A stretch of 64,000 nt of DNA from Fasciola hepatica (taxonomy: Eukaryota; Platyhelminthes; Trematoda; Plagiorchiida; Fasciolidae), in NCBI GenBank assembly GCA_948099385.1, contig CANUEZ040000113.1, forward strand, positions 7,576,501 to 7,640,500, given 5' to 3'. The first letter of the stretch is position 1; each line of letters begins with the position of its first letter. Below are positions 23,245-33,800 of the stretch, piece after piece. The notes beneath the pieces were generated by a model. It saw only the letters and a program-made list of their open reading frames with translations, had not been told where the DNA came from and did no database searches. The translations under genes were made by a program, and so were the position numbers.

Positions 23245-24094
23245 GCAAGATTTGGAGATCGCCGAACTCTCAGAACGGTTAGACAGAAGTGCGTCTGTGC
23301 GATCCTCGGACTCAATCGACTGTGATAAAAGATTGGGTGAATACGTTCAGGTGCACACCAGGTCGATTTGTGATGAGCTCATAGATACTGCTGTTCAGGG
23401 AAACGAAAAAGCCGGTAAGCAGGACCCTAATCATAAGTTATGGAATGCGGCTTCTCACTTTGTGGGTGGGATTGACTTACCAAAAGTAGAATTGTTTTCG
23501 TTCGATGGTCGGCCAGAAATGTACTGGAAGTTCATTCGACAGTTTCATGTGTATGTCACCTCGAAGATCACGGATGACGGCCAACGCCTGACGTATTTGC
23601 TTCATTACTGTAAAGGTAAGGCACTGGAAGCAATCGAGGAATGTGTGATGCTTCCTCCCAGCGAAGGATATCGTAGAGCTTGTGAGATACTAAAGGAATT
23701 ATTTGGCCGCCCGCACGAGGTAATGCGATCACTCCTAGAGGGCCTAAAGAAAGGACTGACCACCAGCAGCTTGGACTCAGAAGCACTATCGACGCTAGCC
23801 GTTAGAATGGAGAGCTGCATGGTTGCTCTCGAGCAGATGAATTATGCGTCCGATCTGAACTCGCTGGCCACCCTGGAACGTGCAGTTAGTGGTCTTCCAT
23901 ACTCCCTACAGAATAAATGGGCTGAGAGAGTAGATCGGTTAACGCAAAACGGTCTGGAACCAACGTTTAGTGAGCTAACGGAATTCGTGTCCACCACGGC
24001 CAGGATCGCCCGTAGTCGCTTCGGACAACTAGCAAGCCGAACTAAGACCACCGGCCGGGTGAATCAAGCCAATCGCAACCCAGATTTACGTTAA
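23230..24094 (+). pseudogene. BEL-2 gag core (DUF1759-like)
   Basis: Encodes the capsid-like core: LPKVELFSFDGRPEMYWKFI, then RLTYLLHYCKGKALEAIEEC, then RACEILKELFGRPHEV and a C-terminal SELTEFVSTTARIARSRFGQ. This is the domain found in BEL/Pao gags, which form the cytoplasmic particle. BEL-M has the same blocks. The frame is closed by TAA at 24,092-24,094 but is in the same phase as the next ORF. Removal of that single stop would give a continuous gag-pol, the usual single-ORF layout of the group, so the stop is probably a mutation. Confidence 0.85.
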
Positions 24095-26599
24095 TCTGGA
24101 TCTAGTTGGTCCATAAGCACAACGCAGCAGGATAAAGAGCGACCTCCGACCTGTCCGACATGTTATGGGAACCACTCGATAACGCTGTGCCAAGAGGTTT
24201 TGGCGTTAAACGTACCTGCGAGATGGGCAGAAGCCCGTAAAAAAGGGTTGTGCTTCATTTGTCTGAAAAGAAGCCATAAAGCGGGTGACTGCAGGTCAAA
24301 AACCGTCTGCAATATTGAAGGCTGTGGCGGTAGGCACCATCAACTACTCCATAGGACTATACCACAGCGCCCTGTACCACCCAAGGCAGTGAGCGAAAAT
24401 CACTGCGGAGTGACCAAGATGCAGCATAATGGCATACACCTTGGACTACTGCCGGTAAGAATTAAGGCCGGAGAAAAGGAGGTTGTTGGATATGCTTTCC
24501 TCGACAATGGATCCGACACTACCCTCATTCGGGCCGAGGTCATACAACGTCTGGGTTTAGGTTTTCGAAACAGCCAGTTGACAATTAAGACTCTGGGGGG
24601 ATCCAAAACAGCTAATGCGGTCAGTGACGCGTTCGAATTGATCGCACTGAACGGCACCGATTCAGTCAGCATAGAGCAAGCTGTTGCTGTTGAGTCACTG
24701 CCCGTGCCCAAGCCCAGTTCCGATGATGAGTATAGGAAGTGGCCTCACTTGGAGGACCTACCTATAGAAACCGTAAATGAGGATGTACTGTTGCTTATCG
24801 GATGTGACGTACCCGAGGCTCATTGGGTTTTAGACCAGAGACTAGGCGGTCGTAAACATCCCTATGCAGTCCGCACACTGTTAGGCTGGGTGGTATTTGG
24901 TCCGACCACCTTCGAAAGGCATCAGTCCTTACCGGTGAACTGGGTGATTCAAAGCGAATCATCACCCATAGAAGAAATACAAAGGATGTATGATGCGGAG
25001 TTTGGGGACGTGCAGCTACTTGACAAGAGTGTTTCCATAGAGGACGCTCAAGTCATAAAATACGTCGAGGCCGAGACGCGGCATATACAGGGACACTTCA
25101 TGGTTCCTCTGCCATGGAGGAAGGGTGTTGCGACAGGGCTCGGGAACCTGGAGTCTGCGCGAACGAGGTTGCACAGTTTAAAACGTCGCCTGACAAACGA
25201 CAAAAACCTGTGGATCAGATATACCAAAGCGATGGATCAAACCATAGCCAAGGGATACGCGATAAGTGTACCGTTGCATCAAATGAACTGTGACTACAGA
25301 CCTCGGTGGTACTTACCGCACCACGCTGTCTTAAACCCGAAAAAGCCTGAGAAGTTGCGTATTGTCTTGGATTGCGCGGCCAAACATAAGGGGCGGTCAC
25401 TAAATGACATGCTCTATCAAGGCCTTGATACTGCTGCTGATCTTGTGGGCATACTTTTGCGATTCCGCAAGGAAAAGGTGGCCGTTTCAGCGGACATAGA
25501 AGAAATGTTCATGCAAGTAAAGGTGTCCGAAAGTGACAGAAATGCCTTGAGGTTCCTATGGTGGCCACAAGGAGACCTGTCACTGGTGCCGGAAGAATAT
25601 CAGATGACGGCCCATCCCTTTGGGGCTACTTCTTCACCCTTCTGCGCCAACTTCGCGTTATGCCGAGCTGCGAGGGATTCTGGGGTAGGTTATGAACCAT
25701 CGGTCTGGCAAGCCGTAGAACGCATTTTTTATGTCGATGATTGCCTTGCATCCTTTGAAACTAGCGCTGAGGCTACTGCTTTTGCGACAGGGATAACTGC
25801 GTTATTGATGCACGCTGGTTTCAAGCTGAGGAAATGGGTATCCAATTCACGGAAGTTTATGGCCTTATCTCCAGACCCTGATTTTAATGCCAGTTCCGTT
25901 CGGCTACCTCAGCAGAATGACACCGGCCAGAGAGCACTGGGTGTTCAGTGGGATACGGTCACGGACGAATTAACGTTTCAGTTCCAGTTGCTTGATAGGC
26001 CTTTGACAAGAAGAGGCAGACTGTCGAACGTCAGTTCCCTGTTTGACCCACTTGGGCTAGTGGCTCCGCTATGTCTTCCGGCTAAGCAGTTGTTGCAGAG
26101 GTTATGCAGGACGAAATTAGGTTGGGATAGCCCACTCAGTCCAGCAGATACGAAGTTGTGGAATAATTGGGTATCATTTATGAACCACGTCGGTAAAATA
26201 AGAGCACTGAGGAGCATAATTAATGAGACCCAGAAAGGAAAAGGATGCACGGAATTGCATATATTCTGCGATGCTTCAGAAACCGGATACGGTGCAGTGG
26301 CATACGCTAGGCGAACTCCCGTGGATGGAGCCCCATACTACGTGCTTCTATGTAGTAAATCTCGAGTAGCACCTATCAAAACCGTTACTATCCCGAGGCT
26401 TGAGTTGGCGGCAGCCGTCTCAGGTGTTCGATTGAGTGAGATGTTAAAACGAAGCTTGCCAGATTGTTTTGACCGAGCGTATTTTTGGACAGACTCGATG
26501 ATCGTCAGGTACTACATAGAGAACACCGGTACGCGTTACAGTACCTTCGTCGCTAACCGATTGGCAATTATTCATCAGTATACTAACGTTTCCCAATAG
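24095..26599 (+). pseudogene. BEL-2 pol: zinc knuckles, protease, RT, RNase H
   Basis: In order: three Cys/His knuckles (CPTCYGNHSITLC; CFICLKRSHKAGDC; CNIEGCGGRHHQLLH) at 24,150-24,355; aspartic protease with FLDNGSDTTLI (aspartate codon at about 24,502; the usual S or T is N) and LLIGCDVPEAHWVLDQR; RT with LRIVLDCAAKHKGRSLND, SADIEEMFMQVKVS and the catalytic box FYVDDCLAS (25,730-25,741); the connection RLSNVSSLFDPLGLVAPL; RNase H from FCDASETGYGAVAY through VTIPRLELAA to FWTDSMIVRYYI. It makes double-stranded DNA from the element's RNA in the particle. The frame ends at TAG 26,597 where BEL relatives have tryptophan; the phase stays open after it. Confidence 0.92.
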
Positions 26600-27022
26600 A
26601 GGCACTTGCGATCGGAAGACAATATTGCTGATCTGGCCTCAAGAGGAATTTCAACCGAAGAGGAACTGAGGATATGGTTGAGAGGACCCTCGCCCTTGAA
26701 CGACCATAATCCACCAGAATTGGTATTGTCTGTCCCACCGGATGGTGTGGAGACTAAGAAAGGGCAGGCTTCGGTGAATACGGCAGACCTGCACACTGAC
26801 GTCATCCTCCTGTTTTCTCGATATTCTGATTGGTCCAAGCTCTTAAAGGCTGTTGCCTGGCTCATCCGGTCTACTTCCTATATTCAAGTTATGTTCTCAA
26901 GGAGCAAGGATTTGCTGAACGTGGGCAGCCTGTCGGCCGAAGACATAAAGAGGGACAGGTTCAGCGTGATAACAACAGTTCAGAGGGATTCATTTTTTAC
27001 AGCGAGAACCACTTACAGATGA
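26600..27022 (+). pseudogene. BEL-2 RNase H-integrase linker
   Basis: In phase with the upstream pol after the single TAG. It reads RHLRSEDNIADLASRGIS, the conserved end of the RNase H region, then a linker with WLRGPSPL and DWSKLLKAVAWLIR. It runs into a T6 run at 26,993-26,998; a one-base shift there leads into REPLTDELCKGALGSLKKL and the integrase frame. The 27,022 end is therefore an artefact of the shift. Confidence 0.85.
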
Positions 27023-28274
27023 GCTATGCAAGGGTGCCTTGGGTTCCCTAAAAAAGCTATGCCCGATTGTATTGGGAAATCTTTTGTGTGTTGGCGGACG
27101 ACTAAATTATGCTGAATATCCAAGTGCCTTTAAACACCCAGTTATTTTGCCGAACAGGCACCCGGTGACAGAACTCAATATCTGCCACCACCATAGTAGA
27201 GAAGGACATAGTGGCACCGCGCAAGTGCTTGCCGCAATCCGCGAGAGATACTGGATTGTCAATGGAATCGGCGCGGTCAAACGGGTAATAGGACGATGTT
27301 TCACTTGTCGTAGGCTGGCCGCCGTCGCCAGTCAGCAGTTGATGGCTCCACTTCCTCCTTGTCTTGTGGAAAGGGGGCGGTATTGCTTCAGTTCGGTCGG
27401 AATAGATTTCTTTGGTCCAATCCTTGTTCGTAGGGGTCGAGGGTCGGAAAAAAGATACGGCTGTCTATTCTCTTGTCTACAAACTCGAGCTACGCATTTG
27501 GAAATGACAGCCAGCTTAAGCACTGACTCGTTCATTATGTCACTCGTCCGTTTTGTTGGTAGACGTGGAACACCGACAGAAATCTATAGCGACAACGGGT
27601 CGAATTTCGTGGGTGCAGTTACTGAGCTCAAAGGTCAGTTGAAGCGTTGGGATAGACGGCGCAATAACGATCACCTAGCCAGTCAGGGTATAAGTTGGCA
27701 CTTCAACCCCCCAGCATCGAGCCACCGAGGGGGCGTATGGGAGAGAATGATCCGTTCGGTACGCAGGTTGCTATCAGTGCTTTCGAAGGAACAGACAATG
27801 AGTGAGGAGACGTTACATATTTGCTTTGTTGAAGTCGAGAGGATATTGAATAATCGACCGATGGTCCCACTTTTGCCCGATGACCAGAGCAAATTGGCTC
27901 TGACTCCGAGCAGTCTACTTCTGCTGAGGGGCGATTGTGGTATATTAGATAATGCTAATATGAAAGAACACTATTGTAGACGTTGGAAGCAGGTCAACCA
28001 CTTTGCGAATAACTTTTGGCGCCGATGGGTGAGAGAATATGTCCCGACTCTGCAGGCCAGACAGAAATGGCTTTCAAAACATAGAAATCTTAGAAATGGA
28101 GACATCGTGCTTGTTGCTTCAGAGACCTTTGCGAGAGACAAGTGGCCCATGGGGATAATTGAGGACTTAGAAGTTGATACAGATGGACTCATACGGACGG
28201 CCGTGGTCCGCACCAGCGAAGGAAAGCAACGGAGAGATGTAAGAAAAATTTGCTTGTTAGAAGGTGCCGACTAA
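26999..28274 (+). pseudogene. BEL-2 integrase and C-terminal domain
   Basis: An H2C2 zinc-binding region (HPVTELNICHHHSREGHSG, then RCFTC) is followed by a DDE core with all three acidic residues visible: GIDFFGP (D near 27,413), YSDNGSNFVGA (D near 27,591) and HRGGVWERMIRSVRR (E at 27,741). The carboxy end is the DUF5641-type domain, from WKQVNHFANNFWRRWVREYV to KWPMGIIEDLEVDTDG. It inserts the cDNA into host chromatin with 5-bp duplication, which the flanks confirm. The only damage is the upstream frameshift, so the enzyme itself looks catalytically complete. Confidence 0.93.
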
Positions 28275-28301
28275 AAGCCGGGGTCGTAGGCTAGGGGTTA
28301 T

Positions 28302-28372
28302 GCAGGCGTACTGCTGTAAGTCCTCGTATACCCCAAGGGAAGGGAGGTAGCAGGCGTACTGCTGTAAGTCCT
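28302..28372 (+). repeat. Direct repeat (2 x 23 bp) in BEL-2 3' leader
   Basis: A 23-bp unit, starting gcaggcgtactgctg and ending taagtcct, occurs at 28,302-28,324 and 28,350-28,372, 48 bp apart, between the integrase stop and the polypurine tract. Possibly replication slippage or a bound element; no function shown. Confidence 0.85.
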
Positions 28373-28450
28373 GTGAACTCCGGTGTCTCGGAAGCGTAAG
28401 TAGGAAGGGGGAGCCAGAACCGATTACTGTCTGAAACTGCCGTGAACGAC

Positions 28451-28472
28451 CGGGAGGAATTTTGGCGGCCGG
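28451..28472 (+). other. BEL-2 polypurine tract-like primer site
   Basis: A G-rich segment containing GGAGGAATTTTGGCGGCCGG directly abuts the TG of the 3' LTR, where the plus-strand primer of LTR elements sits. BEL-M has a near-identical segment at the same place (45,171-45,190, minus strand). Confidence 0.65.
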
Positions 28473-29186
28473 TGTAATGTCCGTGTTGGTTGAAAAATTC
28501 CTCTTCTGCTCACATTCCTGTACTCTATGACCGATTTTGGACCGCCTTCTCTAACCCACTTCATGCTGACACTGTTTTGTGGTCGACAATTATTCTACGC
28601 TTGGTGCACCTACTTTTTCTTTTTATGGTTGTGCTTTCTTATTGAGATTACTTTGAGGACAGTTGGTACGGTAGTGAGAGGCACTGGTTCAACACAGTTT
28701 GTTTTATTACTCGTCGGTTTCGCTTTCTCGCTCACGTCGACTGACCGTAGACGTTCAGCTCGTTTACGTTGATTTTTGGCTGCCGCGCTCAGGAAATTGT
28801 TCTTTGGGCCTGATTAAGCGTGGAGAACTTGTTCTATTTGTTTGGACTTCAGGACAGGTGTTTATTATTTACTCTTTTTGACCAACTATTCCCCTTTTTA
28901 CAGAATTTGTCCTATTTTTGATTAACTTTTTGGCTGGATAGTGACTGAGGCTCACTGTCAAAGGTATGATCATGTTTGTACTTGTATTTTTGCTCGCTAA
29001 TAGTACCGTAGAATTTGCAGATCAATCGTGTTCTTGATTTGGGTTCTGCATCGATTTGGGCTACGCGTTGCTTTGAGGCTCCAAGGTGCTATCCAGAACG
29101 AGTGAAGCTTATTAGTCGGTGAATCGATAATTGAATCGTTGGTCAGGCTTCACCCGGACCAGGACTTGAGCGTTTTGGTCGTTACA
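28473..29186 (+). repeat. BEL-2 3' LTR (714 bp)
   Basis: Starts TGTAATGTCC, ends GGTCGTTACA; partner of 22,236-22,949 with about 99.4 percent identity by my count. It is followed by the GGTGC duplication at 29,187-29,191 and then resumed LINE-B sequence. Confidence 0.95.
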
Positions 29187-29191
29187 GGTGC

Positions 29192-30120
29192 CACTGGGGT
29201 CTGTAAGGAGAAGGAAGACAGAACAGGACATGCACTTATCATGTCGTCTAATGTCAGGATTCTGTTGAACAAGCGAGATGAGCTCGAGACGTGGGTGGTT
29301 TAGCACTAGCCAACTTTGGTCGCCTTGGTGGAGACGTGGCTTACCAGTGAGTTGCAGGATTTGGAAGTGGCTATCCCAGGACAAAAATTTACCGTGTTGA
29401 TAGGAGCCAAGCTCAGGGAGGAGGAGGTGTGGCGATGTGCGTTCGAGCTGACGTCCCTTTGCTACAGTTGGATCGCCTGATAGACCGGAGGGCTTTGAAG
29501 AATCTCTCTGGCGTCGCGTGAAGCTGACACTCAGTGGACTTGAGTCTGTCGGAGTCATTTATCGGTCCCCGGAAGCAGATCCTTAGGAAACACTGACTGG
29601 CGTAAGATGTTGGGTTGGCTATGGTCACTCTCTAATTTTGGGTGACTTCAACTCGCCGAATGTGGACTGCGAGAACTTACGTTGCACAGCAGGAACGGAT
29701 CCACTTTCCGGCGAGCTCTTTTCAACGGTGCTGGAACTTTCCTTGTACCAACACGTCAGAAGGCTGACCCAAACCCAGGATCACCATAAGTCTACCCTTC
29801 ATCTGGTGATATCTCCAAGGCGATCCGATGTTGATCAGACTGAGTACCTGCCGCCACTAGGGTGCAGTTACCATGCCGTGTTGACCATCAGCTGGAAGAG
29901 AGGAGCGACGTTTGTTCCCAAACCACAGGGTGGACTCAAAGTCTGGCGAATGCCGTTCCAACAAGTCAGAAAGGCTGCATCCTCAGTGATGTGGTATTCG
30001 ACAGAACCGTACGACATAGACAAGGCTTGGGGAGTGATTCGGGATGAAATCCTTCGGTTACGCCAAACTTTTGCTTTACCATCCAGACAGCGGCCGCATG
30101 CAAAAGGGCCTACCTCTGTT
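29192..30120 (+). pseudogene. LINE-B endonuclease relic
   Basis: AP-endonuclease-like domain of a CR1-type LINE, which nicks target DNA to prime reverse transcription. Visible motifs: LVALVETWLTSELQDLE near 29,310, YRVDRSQAQGGGGVAMC near 29,390, and GDFNSPNVDCENL at 29,641 in the ORF from 29,638 to 30,123. This ORF continues with QTQDHHKSTLHLVI and a GCSYHAVLTISW end. The motifs lie in at least three frames. The first ~120 bases directly follow the BEL-2 duplication, showing continuity with ORF1 upstream of BEL-2. Confidence 0.8.
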
Positions 30121-30269
30121 TGACTGTCACTTTAGACGTCTTTTAACGCGTCGGAACCGAGTATGCAAACAATGTCAAGCGACCGGAGAGGGATATAACC
30201 GATACCGCACCATCCGGAATCAGTGCACCCAAATGAAGCGAGAAAAGCGAAGTATCTTCGACGAGAGGT

Positions 30270-31268
30270 GAGCAATGGATTCGGTTCCGGCACCCAAAGG
30301 CCTGTTCGCTTATCTGCGATGGAGAACGCGAACCACAACTGCAATCCCAACCCCACAGGACGGACACTCGCTGGGAGTTACAGATGAACACAAGACAGAG
30401 ATACTGGCGAGACACCACTTGTTGGTCTGTGCTCCTGAACAGAGGCAGCATCGTCCCTCACACATTGCCGTGGGTGCTCCTCAAATGTCGTGCCAAGAAC
30501 TCGCCGAGAAAGAAGTGGAGGCAACCATGCGCACCGTCGCAGCCAAACAATCCCCAGGACCTGGTGGTGTTCATTTTTTTGGTGGTAAAGGAGCTGGCCG
30601 ATGTGTTAACTCAACTGGTCGCTCGACTGTTCAACGCGTCTTTGGCAGCTGGAAAGCTCCCCCAAGAAAGGAAGAAAGTGGTCATCTTGCCACTATACAA
30701 AGGTGGGGCGGAGGCTGAGGCTGCCAATTGCCCACCTGTCAGTCTAACTCCGGTGGTAGGAAAGGTTATGAAGCGCCTGCTGGCAACGCGAATCCGGGAC
30801 CATATTGGGGTATACGACCTACTTTGCCGACAACAACATGGCTTTTGGGAAAGCAGGTCGTGCCTGACAAACTTGTTAATTGCACGAGAACGCTGGACGA
30901 TAGTCAAGGCCTAAGGACACCCTACGTATGTAATCTTCGTGGATTTTAGCAAAGCTTATGACAAAGTTCCGCACGACCGTCTTTTAGGTAAGCTTAAAGC
31001 TCTTGGTCTAGTAGATCCCTTGATTCTGCGGATAGAGGACTTTCTAAAAGGCCGAACCTTTGCAGTACGAGTAGCACAGTCACTGTCAACTTGGCAACTG
31101 GCAGCTAGTGGTGTTACACAAGGATCGGTTCTGGGTCCGCTCCTCTCCCTCTTCCTGGCCTATATCAATGACCTACCACCAGTTTTTCAATCACCGTGCC
31201 TCATTTACGCAGACGACCTAAGGATCTGGCTCACGATTACATCAAATGCAGACGAGCTCTTTCTTTAG
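30270..31268 (+). pseudogene. LINE-B reverse transcriptase relic
   Basis: The finger region has LADVLTQLVARLFNASLAAG, then RKKVVILPLYKGG and VSLTPVVGKVMKRLL, ending near CRQQHGFWESRSCLTNLL. The palm is open at 30,939-31,268 with VDFSKAYDKVPHDRLLGKLK, SGVTQGSVLGPLLSL and the catalytic box IYADDLRIW. All expected CR1/RT motifs are present, but frames change near 30,914-30,939 and elsewhere. It would synthesise cDNA at the nicked target. Confidence 0.85.
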
Positions 31269-32020
31269 GAGGACATCGAAGCCCTTGAGAGATGGTCAGG
31301 TCTGTGGTCACAGCCAGCCAACACCGACAAGTGTGCGCATATGCGAGTAGGAGCACCGTCCAGAAGTGGGATGTACAATATACACGGGGCACTCATCGAC
31401 GTTCTGTCTGCGAAAAAGATCTGGGAGTGACGGCGGCGTCGCCGATAAAAATGAAGCACAAAGCTGGTAGAGTCTGTTCGTCAGCGTGGAGTATCCTGGG
31501 GCCAATTACTCGTTCATTCGGCCATCTCTCACTCAACGCCTTCAGGGGGCTGTATGCAACCCGTGTGCGTCCCAGGTTGGAATACAGGGGGCCGGCTGTT
31601 TTCCATTTTACGTTGGCAGAAGTGGCAAAGTTGGAAGAGTACAGAGAGGCGCATCCCGCCTTGTTGGAGGGCTATCTGGGGTCAGCTACGAAGAACGACT
31701 GAAGATCACAGGGCTGTTTCCAGTGGCCCATCGGAGAGTCCGGTGAGACCTGATCTTCACAGACCTATCATCAGAGGTGACTTCGTGCAGAGCTCCCTCT
31801 CCGCGGACATGGCCGTACAATCAGACACCCGCTAACTCTAAAGAAACTAAAGTCAGTGGGCCCTTCTCTGGTGTATGGTCTATCTCGAAAGGCGATCAAT
31901 CTACGGAACTCGCTGCCAGCCGAAATGGTGGGAGAGCCTAACGACACATTATTCAAGCAACTTCTGGATGCATTTCTAAAGAGGTGGCGGGAGACACACA
32001 TGAGTCCACGTCATTGAGCT
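31269..32020 (+). pseudogene. LINE-B RT thumb and C-terminal relic
   Basis: Across three frames it reads LEYRGPAVF, RLVGGLSGVSYEERLKITGL, an FPVAHRRVR block followed by TGA, and NSLPAEMVGEPNDTLFKQLL ending KRWRETHMSPRH at 32,017. This is the usual carboxy tail of the CR1/RTE-like RTs (..W N.LP.E.V....F...LD). The order is right but the frame is broken at least four times. Confidence 0.75.
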
Positions 32021-32250
32021 GTGACGAGGAGGCTTACACGGGAGAGATACCCCCTGCATCTGTTACGAAGAATGAGGAATGGATGAAGAATGAATGCAGT
32101 GAACTTTTAAAGAGCATGAATGGTGTATGGACCCACAACGGACTTTTAAAGAGGAGCCGTCGAAAAAACAGACTAGTGGAGGTAAACGCTACTGATGCTG
32201 CTAGGCAGAAGTTGGAAGAGTGTAAAGATAAAAAACTTTTGTGTATTTGA

Positions 32251-32867
32251 CAAAAGAATTAATATTCAAGTTCTGCATGGCCACAGATGGCCTGTTTTCT
32301 GTTGCATAAAGACCCTGGTTGCAGGTGATGACAGGTAGACTGGTGAAGGTAGCAGGCAAAAAGGGGCTAGTTTGAAGAAGTGGGCGGGATAGGTTGGGAA
32401 CGCAGTGGCTAGGGCTGAGTTCCAGTCATTGATTTCGTGCAGCAACGCTGAATGAATTGAACTGTTGGAGTGGAGTACTGGAAATGGATGTTGAGAGAAT
32501 GCGGCTGATGACTGGTGTCAAGAACCAGTTCTGCCATCCGGTGAGGGTCTCATGAGGGTTTGTTACTCCGATTATACGATTACGGTCAGCCGCGCACTGT
32601 GCCCCTTATAAAGTCAACAGGCGAGGGTACACGTTTAAACCATTGTCACGCCGATTGACTAATTCGTCTAGTCCGGGAGTAAAGTAGCCAATGCGGTCTG
32701 AAAGAGGTCAGAAGTGCGGAAGTCTGGAGAGTGTTCTAGCCGTGGGTTATGGTCATCGTTTTGATGGAAACCAGACGATGAACATTTTTCTATCAGAACA
32801 TTTAGTCATCATTCGGCTAGTGGGCCGGTCCATTAGGGATCCCTGGAAGGAGACGTTGTTTTCCAGG
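32251..32867. other. Unassigned segment between LINE-B and gypsy-A
   Basis: About 600 bases after the LINE-B tail and before gypsy RT resumes. It could be LINE-B 3' untranslated sequence or a further small insertion. No poly-A or microsatellite tail is obvious, so I cannot place the LINE-B 3' end. Confidence 0.4.
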
Positions 32868-33800
32868 GTAGCTCGGTTCCGCGAATTAACAACCATTTTT
32901 AAGCCGTTTGGCTTAAATCAGCATGATTTTCCGCCTTTTGGCCCTAGCTTCTCCCAGCTATTTTGAGGACACTATCGATTCGGTGGTTTCTGATCTAGAA
33001 GGTGTTTGTGCTACCAGGATGACGTTTTATTTACGAACCTATCAGAGGTGTGCATGATGACCGTCCGCGCTTACTGCTGAACAGGCTCCTGAAGAATAAT
33101 GCGGCCATCAACCCTGAGAAGCATTTTTGCTCTACTTCTGAGTTTACTTGCTTCGGTTATTTGGTTGATGCTCACGTTTTTCGCCCTGACTCAAACCGAT
33201 TTGCTTCGTAGTCCAGAGCGACCTCCTTCAAATCTTTTGTTGAATTCCGTCCTCTACTAGGTTCCCTCCAGTAATGCTCCAGATCTATTCTAAATTCTGC
33301 AACTAACATAGCACCTTTATACGATCTTCTTTCGCAACAGGGGTCCCAGTGGCCCTCAGTGCTCGAACAGTGCTTACGAGGTTTATTGAAGTTTCCGTCC
33401 ACTATTGCTGTACTTCGTAGCTTTTCCACCAAGCTTCTTTGGCTGTTACTATGGAGGCTTCCCATACAGGCATCGGAGTCGCTCCAGAGCAAAAAGATCA
33501 TCCTGTTTTGTGTATTTCTCACATACTTAGTGCAGTTAAAGGCTGGTATTCACAAGTGTCTCGTGGGGCCTCGGCTGTTTATCGGGCCGTTACAAGTCTG
33601 CGCAATTACTTGTTCAGTACTCACTCCACCATAACCACTTATCACGAAGCACTGAAGTTTGTCAACAATCCACACCGGCCAGTCGCTAACTCCTCGGCAG
33701 CCATGGTTCAGAGCCGGAGTGTTGCTTTGTCTGCATGCTCTGATGAAGTTCAGTATAGCAAAGCACAACGTATTCCACATGCGACTACTTGCCTCGCCTC
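32868..33800 (+). pseudogene. Gypsy-A RT C-terminal half and RNase H
   Basis: It resumes with RFRELTTIFKPFGLNQHDF, then DTIDSVVSDLEGVCA and, after a frameshift, QDDVLFTNLSEV; the family YQDD box has lost its tyrosine. LLNRLLKNNAAINPEKHFCS and TCFGYLVD follow. RNase H and connection: RPLLGSLQ (33,250s), APLYDLLSQQGSQWPS, and the tail HEALKFVNNPHRPVANSSAA near 33,640-33,700. Reading requires several frame changes. It completes the RT begun at 20,045. Confidence 0.85.

Larger units (their letters stand above)
22236..29186 (+). mobile_element. BEL-2: nearly intact BEL/Pao retrotransposon
   Basis: 6,951 bp with two 714-bp LTRs (TGTAAT...GTTACA), matching 5-bp target duplications, and gag, protease, RT, RNase H, integrase and C-terminal domain in one long coding path. 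It sits inside LINE-B. Four lesions interrupt the path: a shift in the A6 run near 23,224, TAA at 24,092, TAG at 26,597 (tryptophan expected) and a shift in the T6 run near 26,993. The LTRs differ at only four sites, so insertion is recent relative to everything around it. Confidence 0.95.
20431..32250 (+). mobile_element. LINE-B: CR1-like LINE split by BEL-2
   Basis: ORF1 with a PHD finger (21,238-22,230) lies left of BEL-2; endonuclease, RT and tail (29,192-32,020) lie right of it, all plus strand. The BEL-2 target duplication GGTGC marks the exact join. The segment 20,431-21,237 is taken as its 5' untranslated region because no other element explains it. The 3' end is placed near 32,250 with low precision. 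Frameshifts and stops are frequent, so the copy is dead. Confidence 0.8.

Noticed and set aside
28302..28372. Possible start of a CRISPR array
   Set aside because: Only two units, within a eukaryotic LTR retrotransposon.
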